A DNA stretch of 61,373 bases. It comes from Candidatus Poribacteria bacterium. GTDB taxonomy: Bacteria; Poribacteria; WGA-4E; WGA-3G. Shown here in pieces: positions 7,746 to 15,419 of the stretch. A program made the position numbers and the translations under genes. The stretch's first letter is position 1; each line of letters starts with the position of its first letter. The stretch lies in contig JAPPFM010000024.1 of the NCBI GenBank assembly GCA_028821605.1, positions 1 through 61,373 on the forward strand, read 5' to 3'. The notes beneath the pieces are model-generated. The model worked only from the letters and a program-made list of their open reading frames with translations. It made no database searches and was not told the DNA's origin.

Positions 7746-9435
7746 AGATCTACGCGTCCGTATGACCCTCGCGCTTGCATTTGCCCATGTAGGTGTGTTC
7801 GCTAAATACTTTCTGCCTGAATACGTCTCGGCACCGTTCGGAAAGCACCACGATCCGCTCTTCCGCGCTATCGGACGCGGCGAGACCGGCAAGCAAATGA
7901 ATATCCTTGCACCACGTGGGAGCGCAAAAAGCACGTGTATGGCAGTCATCTATCCGCTCCATTGTATTTTCTTTAAATGGGCTTACGAGAAGCTCGGTAT
8001 GAAGCCACATAATTTCATCGTTATCGTCTCGAAATCACACACAATGGCGAAATCGCGGGTACAAGACATCAAGCGGAAAATAGACAGAGATGTAAGGTTC
8101 AAAGAAGTAGTAGGCGATGCGACATGGGGCGAGCAACGTCTCATCACCGATAATCAAATTATGATTGTTCCAAACTCACGCGGTGGACAGATTCGGGGTT
8201 CGTTGTTCGGTGCGGAGCGTCCTGATCTCATTATTTCTGACGACCTCGATGACCCGGAGACGGTTCGGAACCCAGCTGTGCGGGAGAAGGATCAGCTGTG
8301 GTTCGATTCGGATTTTATTCGGGCGGGTCGACCTGACGGTAAGACGAATTTTATCAATATCGATACGGTGAAGCATGCGGAAAGCACGGCGAATCTGCTG
8401 CGTCAACGTTCTGGCTGGGATACGAAGTTTTTTCAGGCGATCGAATATCCCGCGGACCTGTGGCATCCGACAGCAGAGCGGCTTTGGCAAGAGTGGGAGA
8501 AGTTGTACACGGATATGGATGTCGAGGAAACTGAACGGCACACACAGGCACAGGCGTTCTATGCGGAAAATGAAGGGGCGATGATGGCAGATGTTGAGGA
8601 ATTGTGGCCGGAGGTTATCACGTATCTCGCTGTTCGTAAGGAGGTTTGTGATGTTGGATACTACCCTGTGCTTCGCGAACTCCAGAACAGCACTCATGAC
8701 CCTTCACAGGCACTTTTCGATATGGCGAGTGCTATGCGGTTCGAGAAGACGAAAGAGGGCTTTCTGCGGGCGGATAAACGCCTTATTCGGTGGGAGGAGA
8801 TGGCAGGGGCGACGGTTTTTCTGGATTGGGCAGGCGGTAAGGATATTGCGGATAACGCGTTTGCGGCGGTGGTCTCTGTTATTTGGGTGCCGCTGCCGGG
8901 GAGTCGGCAGGATAAGACAGATTCGTTGATGGACGGTGTGCATGGGTATGTATTCTCGGCGGAGTTGAAGCGGGCGGGTGCTACTGAGCAGATAGCGATG
9001 TGTTTCGATGCGATCCAGCAGATTCGGCGTGAGATCCCGAAACCGGATCTTCGGTTACGGTTAGGCGTTGAGGGGTTTGTACAGGATACCTGGCAGGCTC
9101 AGAAACAGGTGATTGAGCGGGATTATCGCGCACAACGCGAGGCTCGGAACGTTCGAGATTACCCGGTGCTGGAGTTCCTGACGCGGCAGCGCAACAAATT
9201 TGATCGGATTGACGCACTCCAACCGATTATTCGGAATGGGTGGCTCTCGTTCGCGAAGGGGTTGCCGGGTGAATTTATGAAGCAGATGTCGCTTTATCCG
9301 ACAGGCGATTTTGTTGATGGTCCTGATGCACTTGAGGGGGCGTGTGAGTTACGGGTTTCGCGGTTTGAATCGGAGCGTCGGGAACGCCGTGAACGGGTTG
9401 CACAACGGAATAGGAATTTTAAGGTGAGGGTTTGA
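7624..9435 (+). CDS. terL: Phage terminase large subunit (ATPase/nuclease)
   Basis: TerL is the motor that translocates DNA into the prohead and cuts concatemers. From the ATG at 7624 (603 residues), a Walker A-like APRGSAKST lies at 96 to 104 and a Walker B-like DLIISDDLDD at 201 to 210. A nuclease-type acidic motif follows (FLDWAGGKD, Asp401), and near the C-terminus GDFVDGPDALEGA resembles the late Asp motif of TerL nucleases. The start is uncertain. The frame is open from TTG at 7588, and ATG at 7732 has a GAAGAAG stretch upstream and would leave only a 14-base overlap with the upstream gene. With 7624 the overlap is 122 bases. Confidence 0.85.
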   Translation: MNYAKLVTKADLQTAMTEAESKSLTTLLKELKKKREMTQNKDLRVRMTLALAFAHVGVFAKYFLPEYVSAPFGKHHDPLFRAIGRGETGKQMNILAPRGSAKSTCMAVIYPLHCIFFKWAYEKLGMKPHNFIVIVSKSHTMAKSRVQDIKRKIDRDVRFKEVVGDATWGEQRLITDNQIMIVPNSRGGQIRGSLFGAERPDLIISDDLDDPETVRNPAVREKDQLWFDSDFIRAGRPDGKTNFINIDTVKHAESTANLLRQRSGWDTKFFQAIEYPADLWHPTAERLWQEWEKLYTDMDVEETERHTQAQAFYAENEGAMMADVEELWPEVITYLAVRKEVCDVGYYPVLRELQNSTHDPSQALFDMASAMRFEKTKEGFLRADKRLIRWEEMAGATVFLDWAGGKDIADNAFAAVVSVIWVPLPGSRQDKTDSLMDGVHGYVFSAELKRAGATEQIAMCFDAIQQIRREIPKPDLRLRLGVEGFVQDTWQAQKQVIERDYRAQREARNVRDYPVLEFLTRQRNKFDRIDALQPIIRNGWLSFAKGLPGEFMKQMSLYPTGDFVDGPDALEGACELRVSRFESERRERRERVAQRNRNFKVRV

Positions 9436-9462
9436 TAGTTGTTAGTTACCAGTTAAAGAGTC

Positions 9463-9484
9463 GGGAATCGGAGTTCCGTTCTAC
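9463..9484 (-). repeat. REP-like hairpin with CTAC end plus AGTTACC-type repeats
   Basis: GGGAATCGGAGTTCCG forms an imperfect hairpin ending in TTCTAC. Immediately upstream (9436 to 9460) lies a run of the AGTTACCAGTTA heptamer-like repeat, also seen near 12540, 13740 and 15421. Confidence 0.45.
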
Positions 9485-9496
9485 AGGAAGCGTAAT

Positions 9497-9600
9497 TGTC
9501 TGAATCGCGGATGACACGGAGGACGCGGAAAGTGAGGCGGGCGCGGTGTTCATTGTCTGAAGCGGGATTTTCAGGATTCAAGGATGGACAGGATTGAGGA
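9497..9600 (+). repeat. Interspersed TGTCTGAA repeat family
   Basis: Two units begin with TTGTCTGAA (about 9497 and 9554), followed by GCGGATGACACGGAGGACGC-type and GGATTTTCAGGATTCAAGGA-type segments. Related units occur at about 12612, 14499, 14550, 14635 and 29861. No coding potential is seen; the family appears to be a non-coding interspersed repeat. Confidence 0.55.
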
Positions 9601-9624
9601 GGCAGCCACAAGGGCTGCCCCTAC
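9601..9624 (-). repeat. GTAG-hairpin REP-like element
   Basis: GGCAGCC/GGCTGCC stem with acaag loop and CCTAC end, immediately upstream of the zinc-ribbon miniprotein leader. Confidence 0.65.
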
Positions 9625-9659
9625 AGTCAAAATTTATTAGGAAGGAGAGAGGTTTAGAT

Positions 9660-9863
9660 ATGCCGACGATTTCTCAATTTTGTCTGACTTGTGGCGAAGA
9701 GAATTTGTTTGATTTGACGGAAAAGGAGGTAGATCAGTTTTTGGATGGACTGAATCTACCGCCGGTTGAGGATTATTCGGACGTTATACAGGTGCCGCCG
9801 GATGATTGCGATTTTTGTAATATGCATTATTACGGAGACCCAGACGACGAGGACTGGGGCTGA
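9660..9863 (+). CDS. Zinc-ribbon miniprotein
   Basis: A 67-residue acidic protein. The ATG at 9660 is preferred over upstream in-frame starts because AGGAAGGAGAGAGG precedes it and the upstream part is repeat DNA. Two CxxC knuckles (Cys8/Cys11 and Cys50/Cys53) suggest one bound zinc. The C-terminus is very acidic (DPDDEDWG). It sits between TerL and the portal in the virion operon. A similar 55-residue CxxC/CxxC protein lies at 13190. Function is unknown; a DNA- or protein-binding packaging accessory is possible. Confidence 0.65.
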   Translation: MPTISQFCLTCGEENLFDLTEKEVDQFLDGLNLPPVEDYSDVIQVPPDDCDFCNMHYYGDPDDEDWG

Positions 9864-9900
9864 CGCGAGAAGGGTTCGCACTTTTGAGAAGCAAAAAGAA

Positions 9901-10365
9901 CTATTTATCCGGTTCCACGTCTTCAGGTTTTGAGGAATTTGCAGGCGATTCGTTATTCAACTTAGAAAGCTCTTGACGTAATTTCTCATTCGATCGTCTG
10001 AGTTCTTCATTCGATTGCCTAAGTTTCTCTAACTCGTCTTTTTCTGCTTTGAACTGTTTTCTTTCTTCTCTGAGTTTTGCACGTTCTTCGCGAGCGCGTC
10101 GTAAAAACATAAGACTGATTCCTTCTTCAAAAAGTGTTAGCAAAGTTGCGGCTGACAGGATACTTGAGACATTGACTGCAACAGTATAAAGAAAACTCAC
10201 AATGTTATTACGCTTGAGAACAATTTCATACAAGAAAATTCCAACAATAACCGCGATTGCGAAGATTGTGAACGTCATCATCGCGATTTCGGCATCCCGA
10301 ACGGTGAACACTGAGGAGCGGTTATCTTTGTCGTTCAAAACTATCTGTTGGCTATCACATATCAC
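9901..10365 (-). CDS. Membrane/coiled-coil protein, candidate phage moron
   Basis: It reads against all its phage neighbours. The GTG start at 10365 is chosen because AGGGGAT stands seven bases upstream and because the longer frame would run back through its own promoter. The 154-residue product has one hydrophobic segment around residues 30 to 47 (MMTFTIFAIAVIVGIFLYEI) and a second around 58 to 82. A cytosolic heptad-rich tail follows (LEKLRQSNEELRRSNEKLRQ), then an acidic end. A private strong promoter and reversed orientation inside a late operon are typical of prophage genes expressed in the lysogen, for example superinfection-exclusion genes. That role is inferred; no family was recognised. 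Confidence 0.65.
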   Translation of the reverse strand: MICDSQQIVLNDKDNRSSVFTVRDAEIAMMTFTIFAIAVIVGIFLYEIVLKRNNIVSFLYTVAVNVSSILSAATLLTLFEEGISLMFLRRAREERAKLREERKQFKAEKDELEKLRQSNEELRRSNEKLRQELSKLNNESPANSSKPEDVEPDK

Positions 10366-10376
10366 GCTTTTATCCC

Positions 10377-10440
10377 CTATCGAGTGGGAGGCAGACACGT
10401 CACCGAGGGGTGACGCTCGATATGTCTGCCAACGTGATAG
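10377..10440 (-). promoter_or_regulatory. Nested inverted repeats in the 5' leader of the moron
   Basis: Three concentric complementary pairs occur: CTATC (10377) with GATAG (10440), GGCAGACA (10390) with TGTCTGCC (10430), and GTCACC (10399) with GGTGAC (10414). The ribosome-binding sequence lies at the edge of the outer stem. It could be an operator, a structured leader or a REP-type insertion. Confidence 0.55.
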
Positions 10441-10444
10441 GTAT

Positions 10445-10473
10445 AGTATAGCATCTTTGACCCGGTGTGTCAA
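10445..10473 (-). promoter_or_regulatory. Near-consensus sigma-70 promoter for the moron
   Basis: On the - strand TTGACA (10473 to 10468) and TATACT (10450 to 10445) are separated by exactly 17 bases. Transcription would start near 10438, about 73 bases before the GTG. Confidence 0.8.
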
Positions 10474-10604
10474 GAAAATTTGTGCGGAGAAGCAGGGTCA
10501 TTTAGTTTTAATAAATTATCTGGTTGGATGTCCTTCTTTAACAATCCGGTGCGGTTAGGAAACCGCGCCTACCGGACCTGGGGACCGAAAGGTGAAGGTT
10601 TAGT

Positions 10605-10826
10605 ATGCCGTATTTTATCAAAAAGCCTATACCTATTGAAGCTGTGCAACAGACAGGACCTTTCAAAACGCAAACGTTAGAAGGGGAATTGGAAGGTAAA
10701 GCTGGAGACTATCTCGTGACGGGTGTCAATGGTGAACAATATCCTGTCGATCGCGAGATTTTTGAAAAAACTTATTACGAAGTAACAAAAGACGTATATG
10801 ACGACTATTACAACAAAAGGGAATAG
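10605..10826 (+). CDS. Small phage protein, PGDYG-like
   Basis: A 73-residue protein starting MPYFIKKPIPIEAVQQTG and continuing through TLEGELEGKAGDYLVTGVNG and YPVDREIFEKTYYEV. This order (KKP-x-I-EA-x-Q, then GD-x-L-x-x-G-x-x-G-E, then Y-P-x-x-x-x-I-F-x-x-T-Y) matches small phage proteins of unknown function with a PGDYG-type fold. AAGGTGAAGG precedes the ATG. It lies just before the portal gene. The biochemical role of this family is not known to me. Confidence 0.65.
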   Translation: MPYFIKKPIPIEAVQQTGPFKTQTLEGELEGKAGDYLVTGVNGEQYPVDREIFEKTYYEVTKDVYDDYYNKRE

Positions 10827-10931
10827 TTTTCAGTTAATAGTTTTCAGTTCTCAGTTAAGAGGTTTTCGTTTAACAGAGGTTTCCCCTTGTAACTGATAAC
10901 TGATAATCATCTTGAAGGTAAATCAAAAAAA

Positions 10932-12539
10932 ATGGCATCACTTTTACAACTCAGAGATGAGGCGTTTCAAGAATCTGAACATGCGCATAACCGGCTCCGG
11001 CATGAGCTGGCGGTCTTCCGAAACGAGGGTTATGAGGAAGGGACTCGGGTAGGTGCGTCCTACGCCCTTGTTGAGGAGTCGCTGATGCCACAGATCCAGA
11101 TCGGGTGTCTGCGTCTCGTGCCGGCGTTCCGGGAGCAGATTGCGAGGATAAATGTTGAGCCGGATGGCAATGACCCGACTGTTCAGGAAGTGCTTTTTTC
11201 TGAGGGTATTGCGAACTGGAATAAGATGTATGAGGAGGTCGATGACGAGGGCGGACGGATGCGGTCTAATATCTATTGGAACCTCGTCTGCGGGAACGCG
11301 TTGTCGAAGATTCGGTGGGACCCTGTGAAGAAACTGGTCCGCGCGGAGTCTATCAATCCGACGAGCTTCGCGCCGGATCCGGCATGCACGCAGTCGAACT
11401 TCTCTGATGCTGGTTATGTCGTCCACAGGAACTTTCATAATCGGGCGTATATGAGGAAGCATTACCCGGATTGGTCGCCGCCTGCGCTGGCGTGGAGCGA
11501 GTCTTCGCGTGCGTCGTCGCGGCGACCGGATTCTCGGCACTGTGTTGATGAGATCTGGATGCACCGCGATGTGGCGGAGGATTGCGGCATACGTGTGAGC
11601 GACACGAAGCGTGAAGTTATCCTCGTGAAGTTGATTGATGATACTCTCTACAAGGCTCAGGGTAGCCCTTATTGGTTTCCGGGTTTTCCGTTCGCGCATT
11701 GGCGGAACTTCGTTGATTTGCTGGATGAGGGGAAACCGCATGGGTTCTGGGGCTACGGCTACGGGACGCTGGCGTGGCCGCAACAGAAGATGCTCGATGA
11801 GTTTATCTCGAACTTCATTCTGATTTTGCGGAACTTGGGTATCGGTCGGTTTATCGCGAAGGATGGGGCGATTGATGAGGATCAGATCTCGCCACTTCAA
11901 GGTGCGATTCTACGGATGAATGAGGGGTTCGATATCGGTGATCTTCAGCATCTGCCGCCGGAGATTGTGCCGCCGGTGTTGATTGAATTCATCCAGTTTA
12001 TTTCGGGGATCATGACGGATATGATGCCGTCGCTCTCAAGCATCTTTTCGGGTGAACCGCCCTACGCTGGCGCGTCGGGGCGTGCAGTTGAGTCTCTTCG
12101 GTTTGCGAATTTCAATCAACTCTCAGACAATATCCGGGAGATGAATGAGTTCCGGTTGCGGCGGATGCGGATTAAGGTTGCGGTGCTGCAGCAGTTCGCA
12201 CGTCGTCCGTTGAGACCGCATCTCTGGCGCGGGGGTCTCGATATGCAAGATCCGTTCCCTGAAGAGGCACGGCATGTCGGTTACCGGTTGAGTATGCCGG
12301 ATTTGACGGCGTTGCCGAATACGCCTGCTGGGAAACTTCAAATGCTACAGGTGCTTGGGTCGCTCGGTCTGCAGCCGAAGGATCCGCTGGATATTCTTGG
12401 GTTGACGAAGGGGTATGGGTGGACTTCGGAGGATTTTACGATGGTGCCGCACGGGTTGGGTAACCCAACCCCTACAAACGGACAGGTTGATGAAGAGGTT
12501 TTGTCTGGGCAGGAGATGGCGATGCGGGCGGAGCGATAG
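10932..12539 (+). CDS. Phage portal protein
   Basis: A 535-residue protein; the portal is the dodecameric ring at the capsid vertex through which DNA enters and leaves. The N-terminal half has a portal-like layout: an early helical region, then SNIYWNLVCGNALSKIRWDP and ESINPTSFAPDPACTQSNF, followed by YVVHRNFHNRAYMRKHYPDW. Podovirus-type portals describe a wing and a conserved Pro-Asp step in this way. The middle carries KPHGFWGYGYGTLAWPQQKM, typical of the stem region. The C-terminal part includes a REP-derived peptide, HGLGNPTPT. GAAGGTAA lies 12 bases upstream of the ATG. Confidence 0.75.
   Translation: MASLLQLRDEAFQESEHAHNRLRHELAVFRNEGYEEGTRVGASYALVEESLMPQIQIGCLRLVPAFREQIARINVEPDGNDPTVQEVLFSEGIANWNKMYEEVDDEGGRMRSNIYWNLVCGNALSKIRWDPVKKLVRAESINPTSFAPDPACTQSNFSDAGYVVHRNFHNRAYMRKHYPDWSPPALAWSESSRASSRRPDSRHCVDEIWMHRDVAEDCGIRVSDTKREVILVKLIDDTLYKAQGSPYWFPGFPFAHWRNFVDLLDEGKPHGFWGYGYGTLAWPQQKMLDEFISNFILILRNLGIGRFIAKDGAIDEDQISPLQGAILRMNEGFDIGDLQHLPPEIVPPVLIEFIQFISGIMTDMMPSLSSIFSGEPPYAGASGRAVESLRFANFNQLSDNIREMNEFRLRRMRIKVAVLQQFARRPLRPHLWRGGLDMQDPFPEEARHVGYRLSMPDLTALPNTPAGKLQMLQVLGSLGLQPKDPLDILGLTKGYGWTSEDFTMVPHGLGNPTPTNGQVDEEVLSGQEMAMRAER
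12453..12475 (-). repeat. REP-like palindrome in frame in the portal gene
   Basis: GGGTTGGG/CCCAACCC stem with a taa loop and CCTAC end, translated as GLGNPTPT close to the portal C-terminus. Confidence 0.7.
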
Positions 12540-12664
12540 TTGTTAGTTACCAGTTACTGGTTACCAGTTTTTAGTTAAGAGGGTTTGGGAGATCACTTCT
12601 ATAGGAAGGGTAATTGTCTGAAGCAGGATTCTCAGGATTGGAAGAAGGGAAAAGAGGAACAGGT

Positions 12665-13063
12665 ATGAAACATGCTTTATTTCCAGGGATTTGGGATTTG
12701 TTGCATCCGGGCGATCTTTACGCTCTTGATTGGGCAAGTAAACGTTGCGATCATTTGACAGTCGCGATCAATATAGATCCAACGATTGATGACCGGACTT
12801 TAGAAGAACCTATTGAATCCGATATTGATAGGTTTGTTCGGCTGTTGTGTTGTAAATTCGTTGATAGTGTTGTCTATTATGAGGGTGGACAGGAGTTGGA
12901 AACCCTTTTTCGGTCTGGATATTACAATATCGCTTTTATTTCTGAGGATATGCGGGATACCGACACAGAGACGCATGGTGTGGAAAAAATTTATGTGCCG
13001 CGGTTAAGTGACCATTCATTGGAGAAACTCATCGAAAGAATAGCGATGCGACGGAAAAGTTAG
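12665..13063 (+). CDS. Nucleotidyltransferase-like protein with altered HxGH motif
   Basis: The ATG at 12665 follows AGAGGAACAGGT; the longer frame upstream is repeat DNA. The 132-residue product begins MKHALFPGIWDLLHPGDLYA, matching the G-x-[FW]-D-x-x-H-x-G-H start of TagD/RfaE-type cytidylyltransferases. The second His of the motif is Asp, and no clear C-terminal ISSTxI motif is seen. It may have a changed activity or only bind a ligand. A canonical relative lies at 27154 in the glycan cassette. It sits between the portal and a zinc-ribbon gene. Confidence 0.6.
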   Translation: MKHALFPGIWDLLHPGDLYALDWASKRCDHLTVAINIDPTIDDRTLEEPIESDIDRFVRLLCCKFVDSVVYYEGGQELETLFRSGYYNIAFISEDMRDTDTETHGVEKIYVPRLSDHSLEKLIERIAMRRKS

Positions 13064-13065
13064 TA

Positions 13066-13089
13066 GGGACGGGATAACCCCGCCCCTAC
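13066..13089 (-). repeat. GTAG-hairpin REP-like element
   Basis: GGGACGGG and CCCCGCCC form an imperfect stem with CCTAC end, starting two bases after the preceding stop codon. Confidence 0.55.
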
Positions 13090-13189
13090 AACCAGTTTTC
13101 AGTTAAGTCGCGATCGGGCGGTTGCTTTTATAGGAAGAGACTCGCCAGCGGGCAGGGAATGGAAACCATGCCAGCGGAAAGGTAGACAG

Positions 13190-13357
13190 ATGATAGAAAC
13201 CACGATTTGCTTGAATTGTCAAGAAGAATTTGAGTACCGACCAAATCAAAGTACTATAGAAGATTTTAATGACTGGGACATAAATGCGAGGTTCGGGATA
13301 GATGCCCCTGCTCTCTGTGAATATTGCGAGGTGGATGATGAAGACTATATGCATTGA
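13190..13357 (+). CDS. Second zinc-ribbon miniprotein
   Basis: A 55-residue ORF beginning MIETTICLNCQEEFEYRP and ending YCEVDDEDYMH. Cys7/Cys10 and Cys43/Cys46 form two CxxC knuckles and the C-terminus is acidic, the same plan as the protein at 9660. GCGGAAAGG precedes the ATG. Its end overlaps the start of the HAD-like gene by 20 bases, suggesting translational coupling. Function unknown. Confidence 0.65.
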   Translation: MIETTICLNCQEEFEYRPNQSTIEDFNDWDINARFGIDAPALCEYCEVDDEDYMH

Positions 13358-13739
13358 TTTTGATGGGGTTGTCCATCGTTATGATAGTGGCTGGGAGGGG
13401 GCAACTGAAATACCGGATCTGCCGGTAGGTGGTGCGCTTGAAGGGCTACATAGGCTCTGTGATGATCCCGAAATAGAAGTGGCTATCCATAGCGCGAGGT
13501 CGGCTCAGCCGGGTGGTATCCGCGCGATGAAGGAGTGGTTGGATTACTGGGAAGGTGTGTGGCGAGAAGAGAACCAGATCGCTCCTAACGATGGGAGCTG
13601 GCTAACGGAACGATGTCAATTTCCGAAGGATAAACCGGCTGCGATGGTTTATGTCGATGATCGGGGCATCAATTTTGATGGGGATTGGTCGAAGATTACA
13701 ACGGAATTGAAGGACTATCAGCCGTGGAATAGGCGTTAG
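13338..13739 (+). CDS. HAD-superfamily phosphatase-like protein
   Basis: The start at 13338 (or the adjacent ATG at 13335) is preferred because GAGGTGG precedes it. The 133-residue product begins MKTICIDFDGVVHRYDSGW, containing the HAD motif I DxDGV (first Asp the usual nucleophile). Motif II-like IHSARS and a late VYVDDRGINFDG with the acidic pair follow. The size fits cap-less HAD proteins found in phages and next to polynucleotide kinases. The substrate is unknown; sugar-phosphate or nucleotide dephosphorylation is conceivable. Confidence 0.7.
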   Translation: MKTICIDFDGVVHRYDSGWEGATEIPDLPVGGALEGLHRLCDDPEIEVAIHSARSAQPGGIRAMKEWLDYWEGVWREENQIAPNDGSWLTERCQFPKDKPAAMVYVDDRGINFDGDWSKITTELKDYQPWNRR

Positions 13740-13805
13740 TTTTTAGTTACCAGTTACTGGTCAGTTAAGTCGCGACTGGGAGGTCGCTCCTGCAAATGTG
13801 GATAG

Positions 13806-13880
13806 ACAGGCATAGGAAACCAACGGGCTCCTATACTACAAAGATACACAGGCTAACGGCATAAGCTACAAAGGAGGATT
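13806..13880 (+). repeat. Interspersed CATAGGAAACC repeat
   Basis: GCATAGGAAACCAACGGGCTCCTATACTACAAAG-type sequence with an imperfect AGGAAACC/GGGCTCCT hairpin and a distal GCATAAGCTACAAAGG. Related units are at about 29740 (complete) and 30348 (partial). It sits just upstream of the nuclease gene and supplies its AAGGAGG ribosome-binding site. Confidence 0.5.
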
Positions 13881-13884
13881 TATC

Positions 13885-14496
13885 GTGAAGCGGATTTTAA
13901 TTTTATTTTCCATATTAATTGGAATTTTGTTGGTCGGGGGCATCGTGTTTTTGTTTGCTGAATCTGGGGATTTGCCGTCGTACCCGTCGAAACTGACATC
14001 GGAGAAGCAGGTTTATGATGGGGATACGCTGAAAGATGTTCGTATCCAGATTCTTGATATGGGGTCGGGGTTGAAAATCCCGTCCACACGGAGGGAGCTC
14101 TGGCCGGGCGTTTTTTTGACACCACAGGCGACGATCGAAGTTGAGACGGATATCCGTCTCAGCGGCATTGACACGCCGGAGAAACGACCTTTGCGAAAGA
14201 AGCGGGATGGAACGCCCCGTTCCGAGAAGAGTCGCTGGAATGAGAAGTATGCGGCGGCGCAGTCGAGGCTCGCGCTCCTGAGGTTATTGAAAGATAATGC
14301 CCTTGAGTTTACTGTTTCAAATCCGACAATTGGTAAATATGCCGGTCGGATCGTCGCGGGTGTCAGTGTCGATGGTGTTGATGCGGCGCAATTCCTTATC
14401 GAGAACGGGAACGCTCTGCCTTATGACGGTGGGCGAAAGGTTGAACTCGATTGGGAGAATTTATCTGGTGGTAAGATGAAAGATGGCGGTCAGTAG
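13885..14496 (+). CDS. Membrane-anchored thermonuclease-family (SNase) protein
   Basis: A 203-residue protein with GTG start preceded by AAAGGAGGA. Residues 4 to 25 form a hydrophobic signal anchor (ILILFSILIGILLVGGIVFLF). The staphylococcal-nuclease-like core has VYDGDTLKDV around residue 43, DIRLSGIDTPEKRP near 90 (Arg and Asp of the active site) and KYAGRIVAGVSVDG near 150. These match the D-G-D-T, R-x-x-x-I-D-T-P-E and G-R motifs of the family. The enzyme would be outside the membrane and could cut nucleic acid at the cell surface. It lies in the phage module between HAD and scaffold-like genes. Confidence 0.8.
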   Translation: MKRILILFSILIGILLVGGIVFLFAESGDLPSYPSKLTSEKQVYDGDTLKDVRIQILDMGSGLKIPSTRRELWPGVFLTPQATIEVETDIRLSGIDTPEKRPLRKKRDGTPRSEKSRWNEKYAAAQSRLALLRLLKDNALEFTVSNPTIGKYAGRIVAGVSVDGVDAAQFLIENGNALPYDGGRKVELDWENLSGGKMKDGGQ

Positions 14497-14906
14497 TCAA
14501 TTGTCTGAATCGCGGAGAACGCGGAAATTCAGGCGGGCACGTGGTGTTTATTGTCTGAACTGTGATTTCTGTGATTCAAGGATTCACAGGATTAGAGATG
14601 CGGCTTGGTTGAGAATGTCTCTTGCTTGTCTGAATCGCGGATTTTCGCGGATTACGCGGAGGACACGGATTATAGATTTCTTGGTTGAAAGGTGTCTTTC
14701 ATAGAATTACCGAACTATTTAAACTTCATTTAGATTGTGCCTGATAAGCCGCAAACTAAAAGTTTGCGCTACAAATAGGGAATTCACGTTAACGTTAAGT
14801 TTTTTAATCATGGGCGTAAGCCCAAGCATCGCGCTGGGAAACCGGATATATGGAGAAGAGTGCTCCTATGAAACCAGCCTTACCAAACCGAAAGGAAAAT
14901 TAAAAA
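14497..14906 (+). repeat. Gene-free stretch made of interspersed repeats
   Basis: It contains at least three TTGTCTGAA-type units (14499, 14550, 14635) with GCGGAttacGCGGA-like segments. There is a hairpin GCAAACT/AGTTTGC ending in GCTAC at 14751 to 14772, and a GGGCGTAAGCCCAAGC hairpin near 14812. No convincing coding sequence is seen. AAAGGAAA before 14907 serves the next gene. Confidence 0.6.
14751..14772 (-). repeat. GTAG-hairpin REP-like element, second stem family
   Basis: GCAAACT aaa AGTTTGC followed by GCTAC; on the - strand it reads GTAGC plus palindrome. The stem sequence is unrelated to the G-rich copies, but the architecture is the same. Confidence 0.55.
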
Positions 14907-15419
14907 ATGAACGAACAGGAAATTTTGGAACAGGAACAGCAGACCGGTGGCGGGACACCTCCCGGTGAAAATCCAAGTGGTGAGCAGACGCAAACGGATC
15001 TGACACCGCAACAGATGATTGACTCGCTTATCGAGGCGCGCGGTGGACTGCCATCTGCCCCGGAAGGCGACGACGCACCCTCCGAGCGCGAACAAGCCTT
15101 AATCGAGTCAAATTTCCAGATGGAGACGCGGTTTATGCTGCAGGATATGCAGCGTGTGGTTGATTCTAAGATCCCGAATGCGTCGGATCAGCAGTCGTTT
15201 GCGATTGCGGCGGCGATGACGAAGGGTGATCTCGGTGACGTGATTGATGCTGTCATCGCGGCACAGCAACGCGCGCAAGAGATGGATGATAAGAATGAAG
15301 ACCTCAAGGAGCTACACGTTGAGGGTGGTGCCTCTGGTAAAGATGAGGATAAGGGTAAGAACCTGGGTATCGCGGGTATCTTTGAGGGGATTTCACGGCG
15401 GTATTCTAAGCCTGCTTAA
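14907..15419 (+). CDS. Scaffold-like acidic phage protein
   Basis: A 170-residue acidic, Gln/Glu-rich protein: EQEILEQEQQTGGGTPPGEN at the N-terminus, a predicted helical centre, and a C-terminal KDEDKGKNLGIAGIFEGISR with a basic end (RRYSKPA). Acidic disordered N-terminus, helical core and basic C-terminus are usual for podovirus scaffolding proteins, which sit after the portal gene and before the capsid gene. Here no capsid gene follows. The ATG is preceded by AAAGGAAAATTAAAA. Confidence 0.45.
   Translation: MNEQEILEQEQQTGGGTPPGENPSGEQTQTDLTPQQMIDSLIEARGGLPSAPEGDDAPSEREQALIESNFQMETRFMLQDMQRVVDSKIPNASDQQSFAIAAAMTKGDLGDVIDAVIAAQQRAQEMDDKNEDLKELHVEGGASGKDEDKGKNLGIAGIFEGISRRYSKPA

Noticed and set aside
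10944-11900. 318-codon frame on the - strand within the portal gene
   Set aside because: It is an antisense shadow of a GC-rich gene, rich in Arg/Pro/Ile, with no start signals.
13302-13337. Twelve-codon N-terminal extension of the HAD-like protein
   Set aside because: It overlaps the zinc-ribbon miniprotein; GAGGTGG and the standard HAD opening favour the start at 13338.
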